A stretch of 64,000 nucleotides of DNA from Bacillus sp. UNC438CL73TsuS30 (GCF_000482325.1 NZ_AXVA01000010.1:62001-126000), one strand, 5' to 3'. Shown: positions 1-12,299, counted from the first letter of the stretch. Notes: generated from the letters alone by a model not told the origin. Numbers and translations are program-made.

Positions 1-1
1 G

Positions 2-595
2 CGTCTCGTTGAAAAAAGACGTGATCAAATGATTAAAGGGGCCGTTACACTTTTTAAAGAAAAGGGGTTTCATCGGACGACCACGAGGGAAATTGCAAAG
101 GCGGCTGGATTTAGCATTGGGACGCTTTATGAATACATCCGCTCAAAGGAAGATGTCCTTTACCTTGTCTGTGACAGCATTTATGAGCATGTGAGTGATC
201 GCCTGCAGAAGGACCTCGACAATAAACAGGGGACATTGGCGAATTTAAAGCAAGGGATTGCGAACTACTTCCGGGTGGTAGATGAGATGCAGGATGAGTT
301 TCTTGTCATGTACCAGGAAGTAAAATCGTTAACAAAGGATGCTCTTCCATATGTTCTAAACAAAGAAAAGGAAATGGCGGCGATGTTTGAAAAGCTGCTG
401 ATCCTATGTGTGGAAAATGGCGAGCTGGATTTATCAGAAAAACAATTAAAACTTATTTCCCACAACATAATTGTCGACGGACATATGTGGAGCTTCCGCC
501 GCTGGTCCATTCAGAAATTATATACCATCGATGAATATATTGAATTGCAAACCGAGTTGATTTTATCCGGAATGAAGCAAAAAGGGGGAGCATGA
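2..595 (+). CDS. TetR/AcrR-family transcriptional regulator (5' end cut by window)
   Basis: The frame is open from the first complete codon and reads RLVEKRRDQ before the first Met at base 29, so the true start lies outside the window. The helix-turn-helix [18 protein letters not shown] and the following [12 protein letters not shown] are typical of the TetR N-terminal DNA-binding domain. The rest is a helical ligand-binding domain ending in KQKGGA. The stop codon overlaps the icmF start (ATGA), so the two genes are translationally coupled. TetR regulators next to acyl-CoA genes in Bacilli are often acyl-CoA-responsive repressors of fatty or branched-chain acid catabolism. That role is inferred here from the neighbour only; the family assignment is secure. 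Confidence 0.9.
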   Translation, partial: RLVEKRRDQMIKGAVTLFKEKGFHRTTTREIAKAAGFSIGTLYEYIRSKEDVLYLVCDSIYEHVSDRLQKDLDNKQGTLANLKQGIANYFRVVDEMQDEFLVMYQEVKSLTKDALPYVLNKEKEMAAMFEKLLILCVENGELDLSEKQLKLISHNIIVDGHMWSFRRWSIQKLYTIDEYIELQTELILSGMKQKGGA

Positions 596-3500
596 TGGAG
601 ATTTATAAGCCAAAACATCACATCCGATTTGTCACCGCATCCAGTCTCTTTGACGGACATGATGCCTCAATCAATATTATGAGAAGAATTCTTCAGTCAA
701 GCGGAGCAGAGGTCATCCATTTAGGCCACAACCGTTCGGTAGAAGAGGTGGTAAACGCAGCGATTCAAGAGGACGTCCAAGGAATTGCGATATCCTCTTA
801 TCAAGGCGGCCATGTGGAATATTTTAAATACATGTATGATTTACTAAAGGAAAAAGGCGCACCGAACATCCGCATATACGGCGGCGGGGGCGGCGTTATT
901 ATTCCAAAAGAAATCAAGGAGCTTCATGATTACGGAATTGCTTGGATTTTTTCACCGGAGGACGGCCGGAAGATGGGCCTACAAGGGATGATTAACCGCA
1001 TGCTTGAGGAATGCGATTTCCCTACCGTCACAACCAATGCGGCGGAACAGATTGAAAAATTACAAGCAGGCGATGCTAATGCGATTGCCAAGCTGATCAC
1101 GCTTGCGGAGCTACATGTGGATGACAATAAAGAAGTTGCAGCAGCGGCAGAACTTGTTCTCGATCAAGTTAAAACATTAACAAAAACGATTCCGGTTGTC
1201 GGGATTACCGGTACAGGCGGTGCTGGAAAAAGCTCGCTGACAGATGAACTGATTCGTCGTTTTATTAATGAGCTTCCAGATAAAAGAATAGCGGTATTAT
1301 CCGTTGATCCAACAAAACAAAAGACGGGTGGGGCGCTGCTGGGTGACCGGATTCGGATGAATGCGATTTTTTCACCGAATATTTACATGCGCAGTCTTGC
1401 GACTCGATCATCGAAAACGGAATTATCCTTGGCGATCAAGGATGCCGTGTCAGTGGTCAAAGCAGCCGGATTTGATCTCGTTATAGTTGAAACGAGTGGA
1501 ATCGGCCAAGGCGATGCGGAAATCACTGAGATTTGTGATCTATCTATGTATGTGATGACAAGTGAATTCGGAGCGCCATCACAGCTTGAAAAAATTGATA
1601 TGATCGACTTTGCCGATCTTATCGTGATCAATAAATTTGAACGCAAAGGTTCAGAGGATGCGAAGCGCCATGTGCAAAAGCAATACCAGCGCAGTCATAT
1701 GCTGTTCGAAAAGGATCCGTCCGAAATGCCTGTGTATGGAACAATCGCCAGTCAGTTTAATGACCTCGGCACCAACGCACTTTTTGCAGCATTAATTGAA
1801 AAAATTAATGAAAAAATGGCTTCTGATTGGGAGACCTCCTTTACTAAGGATGCAAAGGTCGAAAAACAAAGTGTCATCATTCCAACCGACCGCCGCTATT
1901 ATTTACGGGAAATTTCCGATACCGTGCGCCGTTACCATAAAAAAGCGGAAGAACAGGCGGACTTGGCTCGGAAGCTGTTCCAGCTTGAAGGGGCAATTGC
2001 CGCTGTTAAGGAGCGAGAGGCTGGCAGTGAAATTGTTGCTTCTTTAGAAGCGATCAAACAAGAAACAGAAGAGCAGCTGACACCGGAATCGAAGAAAATC
2101 CTGAACGGCTGGTCAGCAACAACAGAAGCCTATTCAAAGGATCAATTCGTAACGAGAATTCGTGACAAGGAAATTATTACGGTATTAAAATCGAAGAGTC
2201 TTTCTGGTCTCAATATTCCAAAGGTAGCTTTGCCGAAATATAAAGATTATGGCGAAATCCTTCGCTGGGTGTACCGCGAAAATGTACCTGGTTCATTTCC
2301 GTACACGGCAGGGGTATTTCCGTTCAAGCGTGAAGGAGAGGATCCAAAACGGCAGTTTGCCGGGGAAGGAACACCGGAGCGCACGAACCGCCGCTTCCAT
2401 TATCTATCGAAGGATGATCCGGCAAAACGATTAAGTACAGCGTTTGACTCGGTTACCCTTTATGGGGAGGATCCGGATCACCGTCCGGATATTTATGGGA
2501 AGATCGGCACGAGCGGCGTCAGTGTGTGTACGCTTGACGACATGAAAAAGTTGTACGATGGATTTGACTTATGTCATCCGTCCACATCGGTTTCGATGAC
2601 GATTAATGGTCCGGCGCCGATTATTTTGGCGATGTTCATGAATACAGCGATTCACCAGCAGGTTCAGAAAAAAGAAGCGGAGCTTGGCCGTGTGTTGACG
2701 GTAGAAGAATTTGCTGAGGTTAGAGCCTATACGTTGAAAACCGTCCGAGGTACGGTGCAGGCTGATATTTTAAAAGAAGATCAGGGACAAAACACCTGTA
2801 TTTTCTCCACGGAATTTGCACTAAGAATGATGGGCGATATTCAGCAGTATTTCATTGACCATCAGGTGCGCAATTATTATTCCGTTTCGATTTCAGGCTA
2901 CCATATTGCCGAAGCAGGGGCGAATCCAATTTCACAATTGGCGTTCACGCTGTCAAACGGGTTTACGTACGTTGAATATTATTTAAGCCGCGGCATGAAA
3001 ATTGATGATTTTGCAGCAAACCTTTCGTTCTTCTTCTCGAATGGTTTGGATCCGGAATATACGGTAATTGGCCGCGTTGCCCGCCGCATTTGGGCAACGG
3101 TGATGCGCGATAAATATGGTGCAAATGAGCGCAGTCAAAAGCTGAAGTACCATGTGCAAACATCTGGGCGTTCACTGCATGCGCAGGAAATTGACTTTAA
3201 TGATATCCGGACAACACTGCAGGCGTTAATGGCACTCCATGATAACTGTAACTCACTTCATACGAATGCGTATGATGAAGCGATCACGACTCCAACCGAG
3301 GAATCTGTAAGAAGAGCGATGGCGATTCAGATGATTATTACGAAGGAGCATGGTTTAACGAAGAATGAAAATCCGCTTCAAGGTTCGTTTATCGTTGAAG
3401 AGCTGACAGATCTTGTCGAAGAGGCCGTTTTACAGGAATTCGAGCGGATTAATGACCGCGGCGGGGTGCTCGGTGCAATGGAAACGCAGTATCAGCGCGG

Positions 3501-3852
3501 AAAAATCCAGGATGAGTCGATGTATTATGAAATGAAAAAGCATACGGGCGAATTGCCAATTATCGGCGTCAATACGTATTTGAATCCTAATCCTCCATCT
3601 GAGGAAGAAGTAGACAATATGGAGCTAGCCCGAGCAACGGAGGAAGAAAAGGAGCTGCAGATTCACAATTTGCGCGAGTTTCAAAGAGCCCATTCGGGTG
3701 AGGCAGAACAGGCATTAAAGGCATTAAAAGCTGCAGCGGTCAACAATGGCAACATTTTTGCAGCATTAATGGAGACAGTCAAAGTAGCGAGTCTCGGACA
3801 GATTACAAAAGCGCTTTACGAGGTTGGCGGGCAGTATAGAAGAAATATGTAA
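592..3852 (+). CDS. icmF: Fused isobutyryl-CoA mutase IcmF
   Basis: This adenosylcobalamin enzyme interconverts isobutyryl-CoA and n-butyryl-CoA; some family members also act on pivalyl-CoA. The 1086-aa protein has the IcmF domain order. An N-terminal B12-binding domain carries FDGHDAS, with the cobalt-ligand His at residue 23. A G3E GTPase chaperone domain has the P-loop [12 protein letters not shown] at residues 204-215. The C-terminal part is the mutase substrate domain ([23 protein letters not shown]). The length matches complete fused enzymes. Two Met codons in a row (592 and 595) follow a GGGGG ribosome site; 595 has the more normal spacing. The gene overlaps the TetR stop and ends at a terminator. 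It likely serves branched-chain or short-chain acyl-CoA metabolism. Confidence 0.95.
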   Translation: MMEIYKPKHHIRFVTASSLFDGHDASINIMRRILQSSGAEVIHLGHNRSVEEVVNAAIQEDVQGIAISSYQGGHVEYFKYMYDLLKEKGAPNIRIYGGGGGVIIPKEIKELHDYGIAWIFSPEDGRKMGLQGMINRMLEECDFPTVTTNAAEQIEKLQAGDANAIAKLITLAELHVDDNKEVAAAAELVLDQVKTLTKTIPVVGITGTGGAGKSSLTDELIRRFINELPDKRIAVLSVDPTKQKTGGALLGDRIRMNAIFSPNIYMRSLATRSSKTELSLAIKDAVSVVKAAGFDLVIVETSGIGQGDAEITEICDLSMYVMTSEFGAPSQLEKIDMIDFADLIVINKFERKGSEDAKRHVQKQYQRSHMLFEKDPSEMPVYGTIASQFNDLGTNALFAALIEKINEKMASDWETSFTKDAKVEKQSVIIPTDRRYYLREISDTVRRYHKKAEEQADLARKLFQLEGAIAAVKEREAGSEIVASLEAIKQETEEQLTPESKKILNGWSATTEAYSKDQFVTRIRDKEIITVLKSKSLSGLNIPKVALPKYKDYGEILRWVYRENVPGSFPYTAGVFPFKREGEDPKRQFAGEGTPERTNRRFHYLSKDDPAKRLSTAFDSVTLYGEDPDHRPDIYGKIGTSGVSVCTLDDMKKLYDGFDLCHPSTSVSMTINGPAPIILAMFMNTAIHQQVQKKEAELGRVLTVEEFAEVRAYTLKTVRGTVQADILKEDQGQNTCIFSTEFALRMMGDIQQYFIDHQVRNYYSVSISGYHIAEAGANPISQLAFTLSNGFTYVEYYLSRGMKIDDFAANLSFFFSNGLDPEYTVIGRVARRIWATVMRDKYGANERSQKLKYHVQTSGRSLHAQEIDFNDIRTTLQALMALHDNCNSLHTNAYDEAITTPTEESVRRAMAIQMIITKEHGLTKNENPLQGSFIVEELTDLVEEAVLQEFERINDRGGVLGAMETQYQRGKIQDESMYYEMKKHTGELPIIGVNTYLNPNPPSEEEVDNMELARATEEEKELQIHNLREFQRAHSGEAEQALKALKAAAVNNGNIFAALMETVKVASLGQITKALYEVGGQYRRNM

Positions 3853-3858
3853 TTTTGG

Positions 3859-3894
3859 TAGACAATGGCTTGTTTAGTGGCCATTGTCTATTTC
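3859..3894 (+). terminator. Rho-independent terminator after icmF
   Basis: A perfect 10-bp stem (TAGACAATGG at 3859-3868, complement at 3881-3890) starts 6 bases after the icmF stop. It is followed by only a short T-rich stretch, so termination strength is uncertain. Confidence 0.7.
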
Positions 3895-3976
3895 TGTCAA
3901 AAAGTTTTTTTCCAAATGAAAAATTTTCTTATATAATCATAGTTGTTACATAATAAGGCTCCGGGTGGTGGAACAA

Positions 3977-4186
3977 ATGAAGATGACGTATATGATTGGA
4001 ATTCTACTTGTTTTTGCCTGGCCCTTATATTATCTCTATGAGCTCCAGCTCGGGGCGGTTTCGTTTCTGCTGCTGGCGATTTTCTTTCTGGTGGTCTCGA
4101 TCAAGGAGACGAAAAAGCTGCGATTGAATAAGGAAATGAATCCGGAGAGGCAGAAAAGGCAAAAAATCAAGCGAAACAACAGATAG
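3977..4186 (+). CDS. Small membrane protein, unknown function
   Basis: I do not recognise this 69-aa protein. It starts MKMTYMIGILLVFAWPLYYL and has two hydrophobic segments (roughly residues 4-20 and 25-42), then a strongly basic tail rich in Lys, Arg and Gln (about residues 45-69), as in a small two-pass membrane protein with a cytoplasmic tail. A frame extending to GTG codons at 3965 and 3968 exists, but the GGTGG ribosome site at 3966-3971 fits the ATG at 3977 better. It stands alone between the icmF terminator and rpoE, on the same strand as both. Confidence 0.6.
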   Translation: MKMTYMIGILLVFAWPLYYLYELQLGAVSFLLLAIFFLVVSIKETKKLRLNKEMNPERQKRQKIKRNNR

Positions 4187-4294
4187 AACTAGCATAAACC
4201 CCAAGAAATTGTTTATAATGAAGAATATGGTTTTTTGGAGATTGTCCGTTATTCACTCTATTAGAGTGTTAAATAGAGAAAGGAAGTGCCAATA

Positions 4295-4867
4295 TTGAGT
4301 TTAGCACAATACTCAAAAGAGGAATTAAAAGAGCTTTCCCTTATAGAAATGGCTTTTGAATTTTTAAAAAACAGCAAGCAGGCGATTTCATTTCATGACT
4401 TGGTAAAAGAAATTTCAGCTGCTGCCGGTATTTCGGAAGAGGAAATACGGTCAAAGCTTGCACAATTTTACACTGATATTAATATTGACGGCCGTTTTCT
4501 ATCGTTAGGGGACAACCGCTGGGGACTTCGTGTTTGGTACCCAGTTGATACGCAGGAAGAAGAAGTTGTTACAGTTGTGAAACCGAAGAAGAAAAAGGCG
4601 AAGAAAGTTGTCGACGAGGATGAACTTGACGATTACGATGAGATCGATGAAGAGGAATACGATGATCTTGACGATTATACCGATGATGAGGATGAAGTCC
4701 TTGAAGATGAGGATGTCTTTGATGAGCTTGATGACGTCGATGAGATCGATGAAGATGAAGAGGTCATTGAGGACGATGAGGAATTTGAACTCGAAGATGA
4801 AGAACTCGATGATGACCTGGACGAAGATGAGGATGAGTTAGTGGATGAGGATGAGGACTCGAAATAG
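4295..4867 (+). CDS. rpoE: RNA polymerase delta subunit
   Basis: Delta is a Firmicutes-specific RNA polymerase subunit that lowers non-specific DNA binding and speeds recycling. The folded N-terminal domain (about residues 1-90) contains QFYTDINIDGRFLSLGDNRW, which matches Bacillus delta. It is followed by a basic KPKKKKAKK patch and about 90 residues made almost entirely of Asp and Glu, the expected disordered acidic tail. A TTG at 4295 is the likely start: GAAAGGAAG at 4278-4286 is spaced correctly for it, but runs directly into the alternative GTG at 4286. A TATAAT at 4214-4219 could be a -10 element, but I see no good -35. An antisense poly-Ser reading frame here is only a shadow of the acidic tail. 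Confidence 0.96.
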   Translation: MSLAQYSKEELKELSLIEMAFEFLKNSKQAISFHDLVKEISAAAGISEEEIRSKLAQFYTDINIDGRFLSLGDNRWGLRVWYPVDTQEEEVVTVVKPKKKKAKKVVDEDELDDYDEIDEEEYDDLDDYTDDEDEVLEDEDVFDELDDVDEIDEDEEVIEDDEEFELEDEELDDDLDEDEDELVDEDEDSK

Positions 4868-4869
4868 TC

Positions 4870-4906
4870 TTGACTTTTCATCGCCACCCTTGTATTATCT
4901 TTTTTG
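4870..4906 (+). promoter_or_regulatory. pyrG promoter starting a GGGCT leader
   Basis: TTGACT at 4870-4875, a 17-bp spacer and TATTAT at 4893-4898 form a strong sigma-A promoter. Seven bases further lies GGGCT at 4906-4910. In B. subtilis the pyrG transcript begins GGGCU, and low CTP causes extra G residues to be added there. Confidence 0.85.
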
Positions 4907-4945
4907 GGCTCCTTAAAAAAGGAACGATTCAATTTTTGATGATAT

Positions 4946-4986
4946 GCGCTCCCTTACATTATGTAAGTGGAGCGCTTTTTTGTTGT
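4946..4986 (+). promoter_or_regulatory. CTP-responsive attenuator of pyrG
   Basis: A hairpin (GCGCTCCCTTAC pairing with GTAAGTGGAGCGC, followed by T6) lies 40 bases after the GGGCT start, ahead of pyrG. Its 5' arm contains GCTCCC at 4948-4953, the sequence that a poly-G-extended transcript start would pair with to prevent termination. This is the B. subtilis pyrG mechanism. Promoter and attenuator both lie in the rpoE-pyrG gap. Confidence 0.85.
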
Positions 4987-5080
4987 TTTTAGGGGTAAAA
5001 AAAGTTTCACTTCCCCGTCAACCAATCACCTTAGGGTAAGGCGAATTTTTTTTGAAAAATGCCTTAAACTATCTGGATAA

Positions 5081-6706
<1,626 letters not shown>

Positions 6707-6713
6707 GTTTTTT

Positions 6714-6747
6714 AGACCATTCCTTGTTGTGGGGAGTGGTCTTTTTT
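6714..6747 (+). terminator. Terminator after pyrG
   Basis: AGACCATTCC (6714-6723) pairs with GGAGTGGTCT ending at 6742, with one G-U pair, followed by T6. Confidence 0.85.
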
Positions 6748-6792
6748 GACGAAACGAACAAAAAGCGACCCGCTATCCAGGCCGCCACAAAA

Positions 6793-7314
6793 CTACTCCT
6801 CATATTCCCCTAAAATCTCATCAATCGTAAATTTCAAACCGAAATAGACGAATAAACCAGCCATTGAAGACGGATATCCGTAGCGTCCACCAAGTTCATC
6901 GGGAAGCAGCGCCTTTTTCAACCCCAAATCAATATGAACATCCGCTAGTTCTACAAGCTGACCCGCTTCCTCCCCGACACTTGAAACAGCGACAAACGGA
7001 ATTCCTTTTTCCTGGAGCGCTCTCGCAAGCGTAACAGCCTTCTCATCTGCTGAAGTTCTTGTAAAAATTAACACGCGGTCCGCATCGGTTACCGAAGTCA
7101 AATTACCCAGCACTTGGGCACTCTTAAGCGGCTCCGCACCCTCTAAGGCTTCGAACTCTATCGCCTTCAACTCGCGAAATCCGACAAGATAGATGGTTCC
7201 ATCGCCAACAGGTGCCTGGGCCAGCAATCGTGCCCCATCCTCAAAGGAAAACTCTTCTTTTTCGTCAATTTTTTTAAACAAACCCGTTAATTGAGTAGTA
7301 AACATTTTTAACAT
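6793..7314 (-). CDS. ywjG: DUF2529 protein YwjG
   Basis: This 173-aa protein of unknown biochemical role is found next to spo0F in Bacillus. It begins MLKMFTTQLTGLFKKIDEKEE and has a sugar-isomerase-like (SIS-like) alternating fold pattern (IYLVGFREL, RVLIFTRTS, IPFVAVSSVG). The start at 7314 has AAAGGAGG correctly spaced; an in-frame ATG 20 codons upstream lacks a site. It is convergent with pyrG and divergent from spo0F. Family membership is well supported, the function is not known. Confidence 0.85.
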   Translation of the reverse strand: MLKMFTTQLTGLFKKIDEKEEFSFEDGARLLAQAPVGDGTIYLVGFRELKAIEFEALEGAEPLKSAQVLGNLTSVTDADRVLIFTRTSADEKAVTLARALQEKGIPFVAVSSVGEEAGQLVELADVHIDLGLKKALLPDELGGRYGYPSSMAGLFVYFGLKFTIDEILGEYEE

Positions 7315-7383
7315 AAAAACCCTCCTTTTAGCACTTTCATTATAGACTTTTTTGCATAAATGCAAAAATAACAATTGATATTA

Positions 7384-7410
7384 GCAGGAATTTCAAAATA
7401 AAAGTAGAAT
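7384..7410 (+). promoter_or_regulatory. Candidate sigma-H promoter of spo0F
   Basis: AGGAATT at 7386-7392 and AGAAT at 7406-7410, separated by 13 bases, resemble the sigma-H -35 (AGGAWWT) and -10 (GAAT) elements. The spacer is one base shorter than ideal. spo0F is sigma-H-transcribed in B. subtilis, which supports the reading. I saw no clear Spo0A box. Confidence 0.5.
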
Positions 7411-7476
7411 TATATATGGAATTGAACTAATATATAATATTTAAATGGAACACATCAAACGGGAAGAGGTGGAGTT

Positions 7477-7848
7477 ATGAAAGAGAAAATATTAATCGTA
7501 GACGATCAATTTGGAATTCGAATTTTACTTAATGAGGTATTCCAAAAGGAAGGGTACCAAACTTATCAGGCAGCGAATGGCATCCAGGCCCTTGATATTG
7601 TAAAAAAGCATGACCCAGATCTCGTTCTCTTAGATATGAAAATCCCTGGTATGGACGGAATTGAAATTTTAAAAAGAATGAAAGTGATTGACCCGGAAAT
7701 TCGTGTCATCATCATGACCGCTTATGGTGAATTGGACATGATTCAAGAAGCGAAGGATCTTGGGGCCATCACTCATTTTGCGAAGCCCTTCGATATTGAT
7801 GACATCAGGGCTGCAGTGAAGAAACACATGCCGCAAAAAGCGAATTAG
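7477..7848 (+). CDS. spo0F: Sporulation phosphorelay response regulator Spo0F
   Basis: Spo0F receives phosphate from the sporulation kinases and passes it to Spo0B, leading to Spo0A activation. The 123-aa protein is a single receiver domain with no output domain. It has acidic pair Asp9-Asp10, phosphoacceptor Asp53 in [12 protein letters not shown], Thr81 and Lys103 (FAKPFD). Sequence and length match B. subtilis Spo0F closely. The start has GAAGAGGTGG upstream. It is transcribed away from ywjG and towards fbaA, as in B. subtilis. Confidence 0.97.
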   Translation: MKEKILIVDDQFGIRILLNEVFQKEGYQTYQAANGIQALDIVKKHDPDLVLLDMKIPGMDGIEILKRMKVIDPEIRVIIMTAYGELDMIQEAKDLGAITHFAKPFDIDDIRAAVKKHMPQKAN

Positions 7849-8081
7849 GCCTATTATTATACTGAAAAAACTGTACTACTATTGTTTACGCTTTCATTAT
7901 GACAGTTTTAAAAATTGGGATAGATTGATGGCAATTCCTCCTTCTTTTTGATATGATACATATGAACTTTTTCTGGTAGTTAAATCTTTTCGAAACATAC
8001 ATAATCCTTAAAATAGAGGGAAAACCTTTATATGGAAGTCTATTGCGAAAAGATACCAGCCTAAATTAAGGAGGAAGAAAA

Positions 8082-8936
8082 ATGCCTTTAGTTTCTATGA
8101 CCGAAATGCTCCAAAAAGCAAAAGCAGAAGGCTATGCTGTTGGGCAATTTAACATTAATAACTTAGAATTTACTCAAGCTATTCTTCAAGCTGCTGAATC
8201 AGAAAAATCACCGGTTATTCTTGGTGTTTCTGAGGGTGCAGGACGTTATATCGGCGGGTTCAAAACTGTTGTAAAAATGGTAGAAGGACTATTGGAAGAT
8301 TACAATGTTACCGTTCCAGTTGCGATTCATCTTGACCACGGTTCTAGCTTTGACAAATGTAAAGAAGCAATCGATGCAGGCTTTACTTCTGTCATGATTG
8401 ACGCTTCTCATGATCCATTTGAAGAAAACATCGCAACGACTTCTAAAGTGGTTGAGTATGCTCATTCAAAAGGTGTTTCAGTTGAAGCTGAACTTGGAAC
8501 AGTTGGCGGTCAGGAAGATGATGTTTCCGGCAGCATTATTTATGCGGATGCAAATGAGTGTGTGGAATTAGTGAAACGTACTGGTATTGATTGCCTTGCT
8601 CCTGCTTTAGGTTCTGTTCATGGTCCTTACAAAGGGGAACCAAACCTTGGATTTAAAGAAATGGAAGAGATCGGTAACCTTACAGGTGTGCCATTAGTTC
8701 TTCATGGCGGTACTGGAATTCCAACAAAAGATATTCAAAGATCGATTTCGCTTGGAACAGCGAAAATTAATGTAAATACAGAAAACCAAATTGCTTCTGC
8801 GAAAGTTGTTCGCGAAGTATTAGCTGCAAAACCAAATGAATATGACCCACGTAAATACTTAGGACCTGCGCGCGATGCCATTAAAGAAACCGTTATTGGC
8901 AAAATGCGTGAATTTGGTTCCTCTCAAAAAGCTTAA
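8082..8936 (+). CDS. fbaA: Fructose-bisphosphate aldolase, class II
   Basis: It cleaves fructose 1,6-bisphosphate to dihydroxyacetone phosphate and glyceraldehyde 3-phosphate in glycolysis, and runs in reverse in gluconeogenesis. The 284-aa length equals that of the B. subtilis enzyme. The zinc and catalytic motif IHLDHGSS has His83, Asp85 and His86. Further metal and substrate motifs are [19 protein letters not shown] and [11 protein letters not shown] strong AAGGAGGAAG ribosome site precedes the ATG. The 230-bp upstream gap holds no second gene. A GC-rich hairpin without a T-run lies downstream. Confidence 0.97.
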   Translation: MPLVSMTEMLQKAKAEGYAVGQFNINNLEFTQAILQAAESEKSPVILGVSEGAGRYIGGFKTVVKMVEGLLEDYNVTVPVAIHLDHGSSFDKCKEAIDAGFTSVMIDASHDPFEENIATTSKVVEYAHSKGVSVEAELGTVGGQEDDVSGSIIYADANECVELVKRTGIDCLAPALGSVHGPYKGEPNLGFKEMEEIGNLTGVPLVLHGGTGIPTKDIQRSISLGTAKINVNTENQIASAKVVREVLAAKPNEYDPRKYLGPARDAIKETVIGKMREFGSSQKA

Positions 8937-8992
8937 TTCTTGTATACCCTTGAAATAGGCTATTGAAATAGTGTACGATTGTCAATGAAAGC

Positions 8993-9022
8993 GAAACCGC
9001 CCTTCCTAAAGAGGGCGGTTTC
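8993..9022. other. Strong hairpin after fbaA lacking a T-tract
   Basis: A perfect 11-bp stem (GAAACCGCCCT at 8993-9003, complement at 9012-9022) with an 8-base loop lies between fbaA and the next gene. Neither strand has a U-tract after it, so it may stabilise the fbaA message end rather than terminate. Confidence 0.6.
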
Positions 9023-9084
9023 AGTGTGTTCGACAAAAACTGAAAATTTTGCCGAAATTCATCGAAAAATTGGAGGGAAACGTT

Positions 9085-9735
9085 GTGAAATTTTTTATTG
9101 ATACAGCAAATCTAGATGAAATCCGTGAAGTACATGAGCTTGGTTTACTTTCAGGTGTAACGACAAACCCAACACTTGTCGCAAAAGAAGGAAATATTTC
9201 ATTTCCTGATCGAATTAGAGAAATTGCCAGCCTTGTTCCCGGTTCGGTAAGTGCAGAAGTTATTGCCCTTGATGCAGAAGGGATGATTCGTGAGGGGAAA
9301 GAACTCGCAACCATCGCTCCAAATGTAACAATTAAAGTTCCAATGACACCTGATGGGTTAAAAGCAGTCCATGCTTTTTCACAAGAAGGCATTAAAACAA
9401 ATGTAACATTGATTTTCAATGCTAATCAGGCACTCCTAGCAGCTAGAGCAGGCGCTACATATGTTTCACCATTCCTCGGAAGATTGGATGATATCGGTCA
9501 AGTAGGACTAGACCTAGTTTCACAGATTGCAGAAATCTTTGCTGTGCACGGTCTTGAAACCGAAATCATTGCGGCATCCATCCGCAACCCAATTCATGTA
9601 ACAGAAGCGGCTTTAAGAGGGGCACATATTGCGACAATTCCATATAAAGTATTGATGGGCTTATTCCACCACCCATTAACCGATAAAGGAATTGAAGCCT
9701 TCTTAAAGGATTGGAATGCTCGTTCTAACGCGTAA
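9085..9735 (+). CDS. Transaldolase / fructose-6-phosphate aldolase family (YwjH-like)
   Basis: The 216-aa protein belongs to the small decameric TalC/Fsa transaldolase subfamily. It starts [16 protein letters not shown] and holds [13 protein letters not shown] and the Schiff-base lysine in TIKVPMT (Lys84). The orthologue at this place in B. subtilis (ywjH/tal) is a transaldolase of the pentose phosphate pathway, which is the likelier activity. The GTG at 9085 is chosen because GGAGGG sits 7 bases upstream and the resulting N-terminus is the conserved one; a longer frame from 9049 is not supported. Confidence 0.93.
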   Translation: MKFFIDTANLDEIREVHELGLLSGVTTNPTLVAKEGNISFPDRIREIASLVPGSVSAEVIALDAEGMIREGKELATIAPNVTIKVPMTPDGLKAVHAFSQEGIKTNVTLIFNANQALLAARAGATYVSPFLGRLDDIGQVGLDLVSQIAEIFAVHGLETEIIAASIRNPIHVTEAALRGAHIATIPYKVLMGLFHHPLTDKGIEAFLKDWNARSNA

Positions 9736-9939
9736 TTTGGAGAAATTTCCAGTAATTTGCTATAACTTTTTTTAATATTAATACATGAAAATAGAATTTT
9801 CGTGTAAACTAGAGGATAGACAAGCTGTCGAAATATGCTTATCTTAATTGGAAAAAATTACCTAAAGCCGTTATTGGCATAAATTAAAATATGTCGACCC
9901 ATGTGTAGGACGTGAGAAAGGCTTAGAAGGGAGTCGAAA

Positions 9940-11226
9940 ATGGAAAAGCTAAAGATTGCGGGCGGTTATCCACTGCGTGGTACCGTAAGGATTAGTGGAG
10001 CCAAAAACAGCGCTGTTGCCCTTATTCCAGCGACGATTTTGGCGGAATCACCAGTAACCATTGAAGGATTGCCACATATTTCGGATGTAGACATTCTTAA
10101 AGACTTGCTTGAAGAAATTGGCGGAAAGGTTGAGCTGTCTGAGGATGAAATGACCATCGATCCATCAAAAATGATTTCGATGCCACTGCCGAACGGGAAG
10201 GTTAAAAAGCTTCGTGCATCCTATTATTTGATGGGGGCAATGCTTGGCCGCTTTAAAAAAGCAGTTATTGGGCTTCCAGGAGGCTGCCATCTAGGCCCGC
10301 GCCCGATTGATCAGCATATCAAAGGGTTTGAAGCATTAGGTGCTAGTATCACGAATGAACAAGGCGCCATTTATTTACGGGCGGACGAGCTCCGCGGGGC
10401 ACGGATTTACCTTGATGTCGTCAGTGTCGGCGCAACGATTAATATCATGCTTGCAGCCGTTCGCGCAAAAGGGCGGACCATCATTGAGAATGCGGCAAAA
10501 GAGCCGGAGATTATTGATGTTGCAACTCTTTTAACCAATATGGGTGCGAAAATTAAGGGTGCCGGAACCGATGTGATTCGGATCGATGGTGTTGATAGTC
10601 TTCACGGCTGCCGTCATACGATTATTCCTGATCGGATTGAGGCGGGGACTTATATGATTTTAGCTGCCGCTGCTGGCGACGGGGTTCTCATTGATAATGT
10701 GATTCCGCAGCATTTAGAATCATTGATTGCCAAGCTTCGGGAAATGGGTGTTCAAATCGAATCCGGTGATGATCAAGTGTTTGTCTCGGGTGCTTCTAAT
10801 CTAAAGACTGTGGATATTAAAACCCTCGTCTATCCTGGATTTCCAACCGATTTGCAGCAGCCGTTTACGACGCTATTAACAAGGGCCACAGGTTCGAGCG
10901 TTGTAACGGATACCATTTATGGTGCCCGTTTTAAACATATTGATGAATTAAGAAGAATGAATGCCAATATTAAAGTAGAGGGTCGTTCAGCGATCATCAA
11001 CGGTCCTGTCCAGCTTCAGGGGGCGAAGGTGAAAGCAAGCGATTTGAGAGCAGGGGCAGCCCTTTTTATCGCCGGTCTGATGGCGGAAGGGATTACTGAG
11101 GTAACCGGGCTCGAACATATCGACCGCGGCTACAGCGAACTGGTTGAAAAATTAAATGGCCTTGGCGCAACAGTTTGGCGTGAAGCGTTAACGAAAGAAG
11201 AATTAGAACACCTTAAGAATACGTGA
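9940..11226 (+). CDS. murAB: UDP-N-acetylglucosamine 1-carboxyvinyltransferase (MurA2/MurZ)
   Basis: It transfers enolpyruvate from PEP to UDP-GlcNAc, the first committed step of peptidoglycan synthesis, and is the fosfomycin target. At 428 aa it has the EPSP-synthase-like twofold fold ([17 protein letters not shown] near the start). The active-site loop [15 protein letters not shown] carries Cys116. Its position after the aldolase gene and before glpX identifies it as the second Bacillus paralogue rather than MurAA, which lies elsewhere. The start has GAAGGGAG upstream. The 200-bp gap upstream is AT-rich, and I could not fix a promoter in it. Confidence 0.95.
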   Translation: MEKLKIAGGYPLRGTVRISGAKNSAVALIPATILAESPVTIEGLPHISDVDILKDLLEEIGGKVELSEDEMTIDPSKMISMPLPNGKVKKLRASYYLMGAMLGRFKKAVIGLPGGCHLGPRPIDQHIKGFEALGASITNEQGAIYLRADELRGARIYLDVVSVGATINIMLAAVRAKGRTIIENAAKEPEIIDVATLLTNMGAKIKGAGTDVIRIDGVDSLHGCRHTIIPDRIEAGTYMILAAAAGDGVLIDNVIPQHLESLIAKLREMGVQIESGDDQVFVSGASNLKTVDIKTLVYPGFPTDLQQPFTTLLTRATGSSVVTDTIYGARFKHIDELRRMNANIKVEGRSAIINGPVQLQGAKVKASDLRAGAALFIAGLMAEGITEVTGLEHIDRGYSELVEKLNGLGATVWREALTKEELEHLKNT

Positions 11227-11326
11227 TTTTTAAAATATAGATTTTTCGGCCATTGGAACAAGAAACTTACAGTACTAGTACACAACTTAGGCAGCTCTCG
11301 GGTGAGAGAATTGGGGGATGGAACTG

Positions 11327-12289
11327 ATGGAAAGAAGTTTATCAATGGAACTTGTCCGTGTAACAGAAGCAGCAGCACTTGCTTCTGCTAGATGGATGGG
11401 CCGCGGAAAAAAAGACGAAGCAGATGGTGCTGCAACAACAGCGATGCGTGACGTGTTTGACACCGTTCCAATGAAGGGAACCGTCGTTATTGGGGAAGGC
11501 GAAATGGACGAGGCACCGATGCTTTATATCGGTGAAAAACTTGGAAATGGCTATGGACCCCGTGTGGATATCGCAGTTGATCCGCTTGAAGGAACCAATA
11601 TTTTAGCATCGGGCGGTTGGAACGCTCTTGCCGTTCTTGCGGTTGCTGACCATGGTAACCTTCTTCATGCACCGGATATGTACATGGAGAAAATTGCGGT
11701 AGGACCGGAAGCAGTAGGTCTTGTCGATATTAATGCATCGGTTTTGGACAACCTAAAGGCAGTTGCCAAAGCGAAAAATAAAGATATTGAAGACGTGGTT
11801 GCTACGGTTCTAAATCGTCCTCGCCACGAACATATTATTCAACAGCTTCGTGAAGCTGGTGCCAGAATCAAATTGATTAATGACGGTGATGTTGCGGGAG
11901 CGATCAATACAGCTTTCGATAATACTGGCGTGGACATCCTATTTGGTTCCGGCGGTGCACCTGAAGGGGTAATCTCCGCTGTTGCCCTAAAATGCCTTGG
12001 CGGCGAGTTAATGGGAAAATTAGTGCCGCAAAGTGACGCTGAAATCGAACGCTGTATTAAAATGGGGCTTGATGTCAACAAAGTTCTTCGCATGGAGGAC
12101 CTTGTGAAGGGCGATGACGCGATTTTTGCTGCGACCGGTGTAACGGACGGGGAATTATTGCGCGGTGTTCAATTTAAAGGATCTCATGGTTCTACTCATT
12201 CCGTTGTCATGCGGGCGAAATCAGGAACAGTCAGATTCATCGACGGCCGTCACAGCTTGAAAAAGAAACCGAATTTAGTCATTAAATAA
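11327..12289 (+). CDS. glpX: Fructose-1,6-bisphosphatase, class II
   Basis: It hydrolyses fructose 1,6-bisphosphate to fructose 6-phosphate in gluconeogenesis. The 320-aa protein starts [20 protein letters not shown] and has the metal and phosphate motifs [18 protein letters not shown] and GSGGAPEG of the lithium-sensitive phosphatase superfamily. The start at 11327 is preferred over the ATG at 11318 because GGGGG at 11313-11317 is well spaced only for the former, and it gives the length of the B. subtilis protein. It sits with fbaA and the transaldolase in a carbon-flux group ahead of rho. Confidence 0.95.
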   Translation: MERSLSMELVRVTEAAALASARWMGRGKKDEADGAATTAMRDVFDTVPMKGTVVIGEGEMDEAPMLYIGEKLGNGYGPRVDIAVDPLEGTNILASGGWNALAVLAVADHGNLLHAPDMYMEKIAVGPEAVGLVDINASVLDNLKAVAKAKNKDIEDVVATVLNRPRHEHIIQQLREAGARIKLINDGDVAGAINTAFDNTGVDILFGSGGAPEGVISAVALKCLGGELMGKLVPQSDAEIERCIKMGLDVNKVLRMEDLVKGDDAIFAATGVTDGELLRGVQFKGSHGSTHSVVMRAKSGTVRFIDGRHSLKKKPNLVIK

Positions 12290-12299
12290 AAATGATAGG

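Noticed and set aside
4675..4932. Poly-serine antisense frame opposite rpoE
   Set aside because: It is the complement of the Asp/Glu codons of the delta tail and crosses the pyrG promoter.
7883..7896. cre-like sequence TGTTTACGCTTTCA before fbaA
   Set aside because: It has two mismatches to the CcpA consensus at conserved A positions, and no promoter could be placed relative to it.
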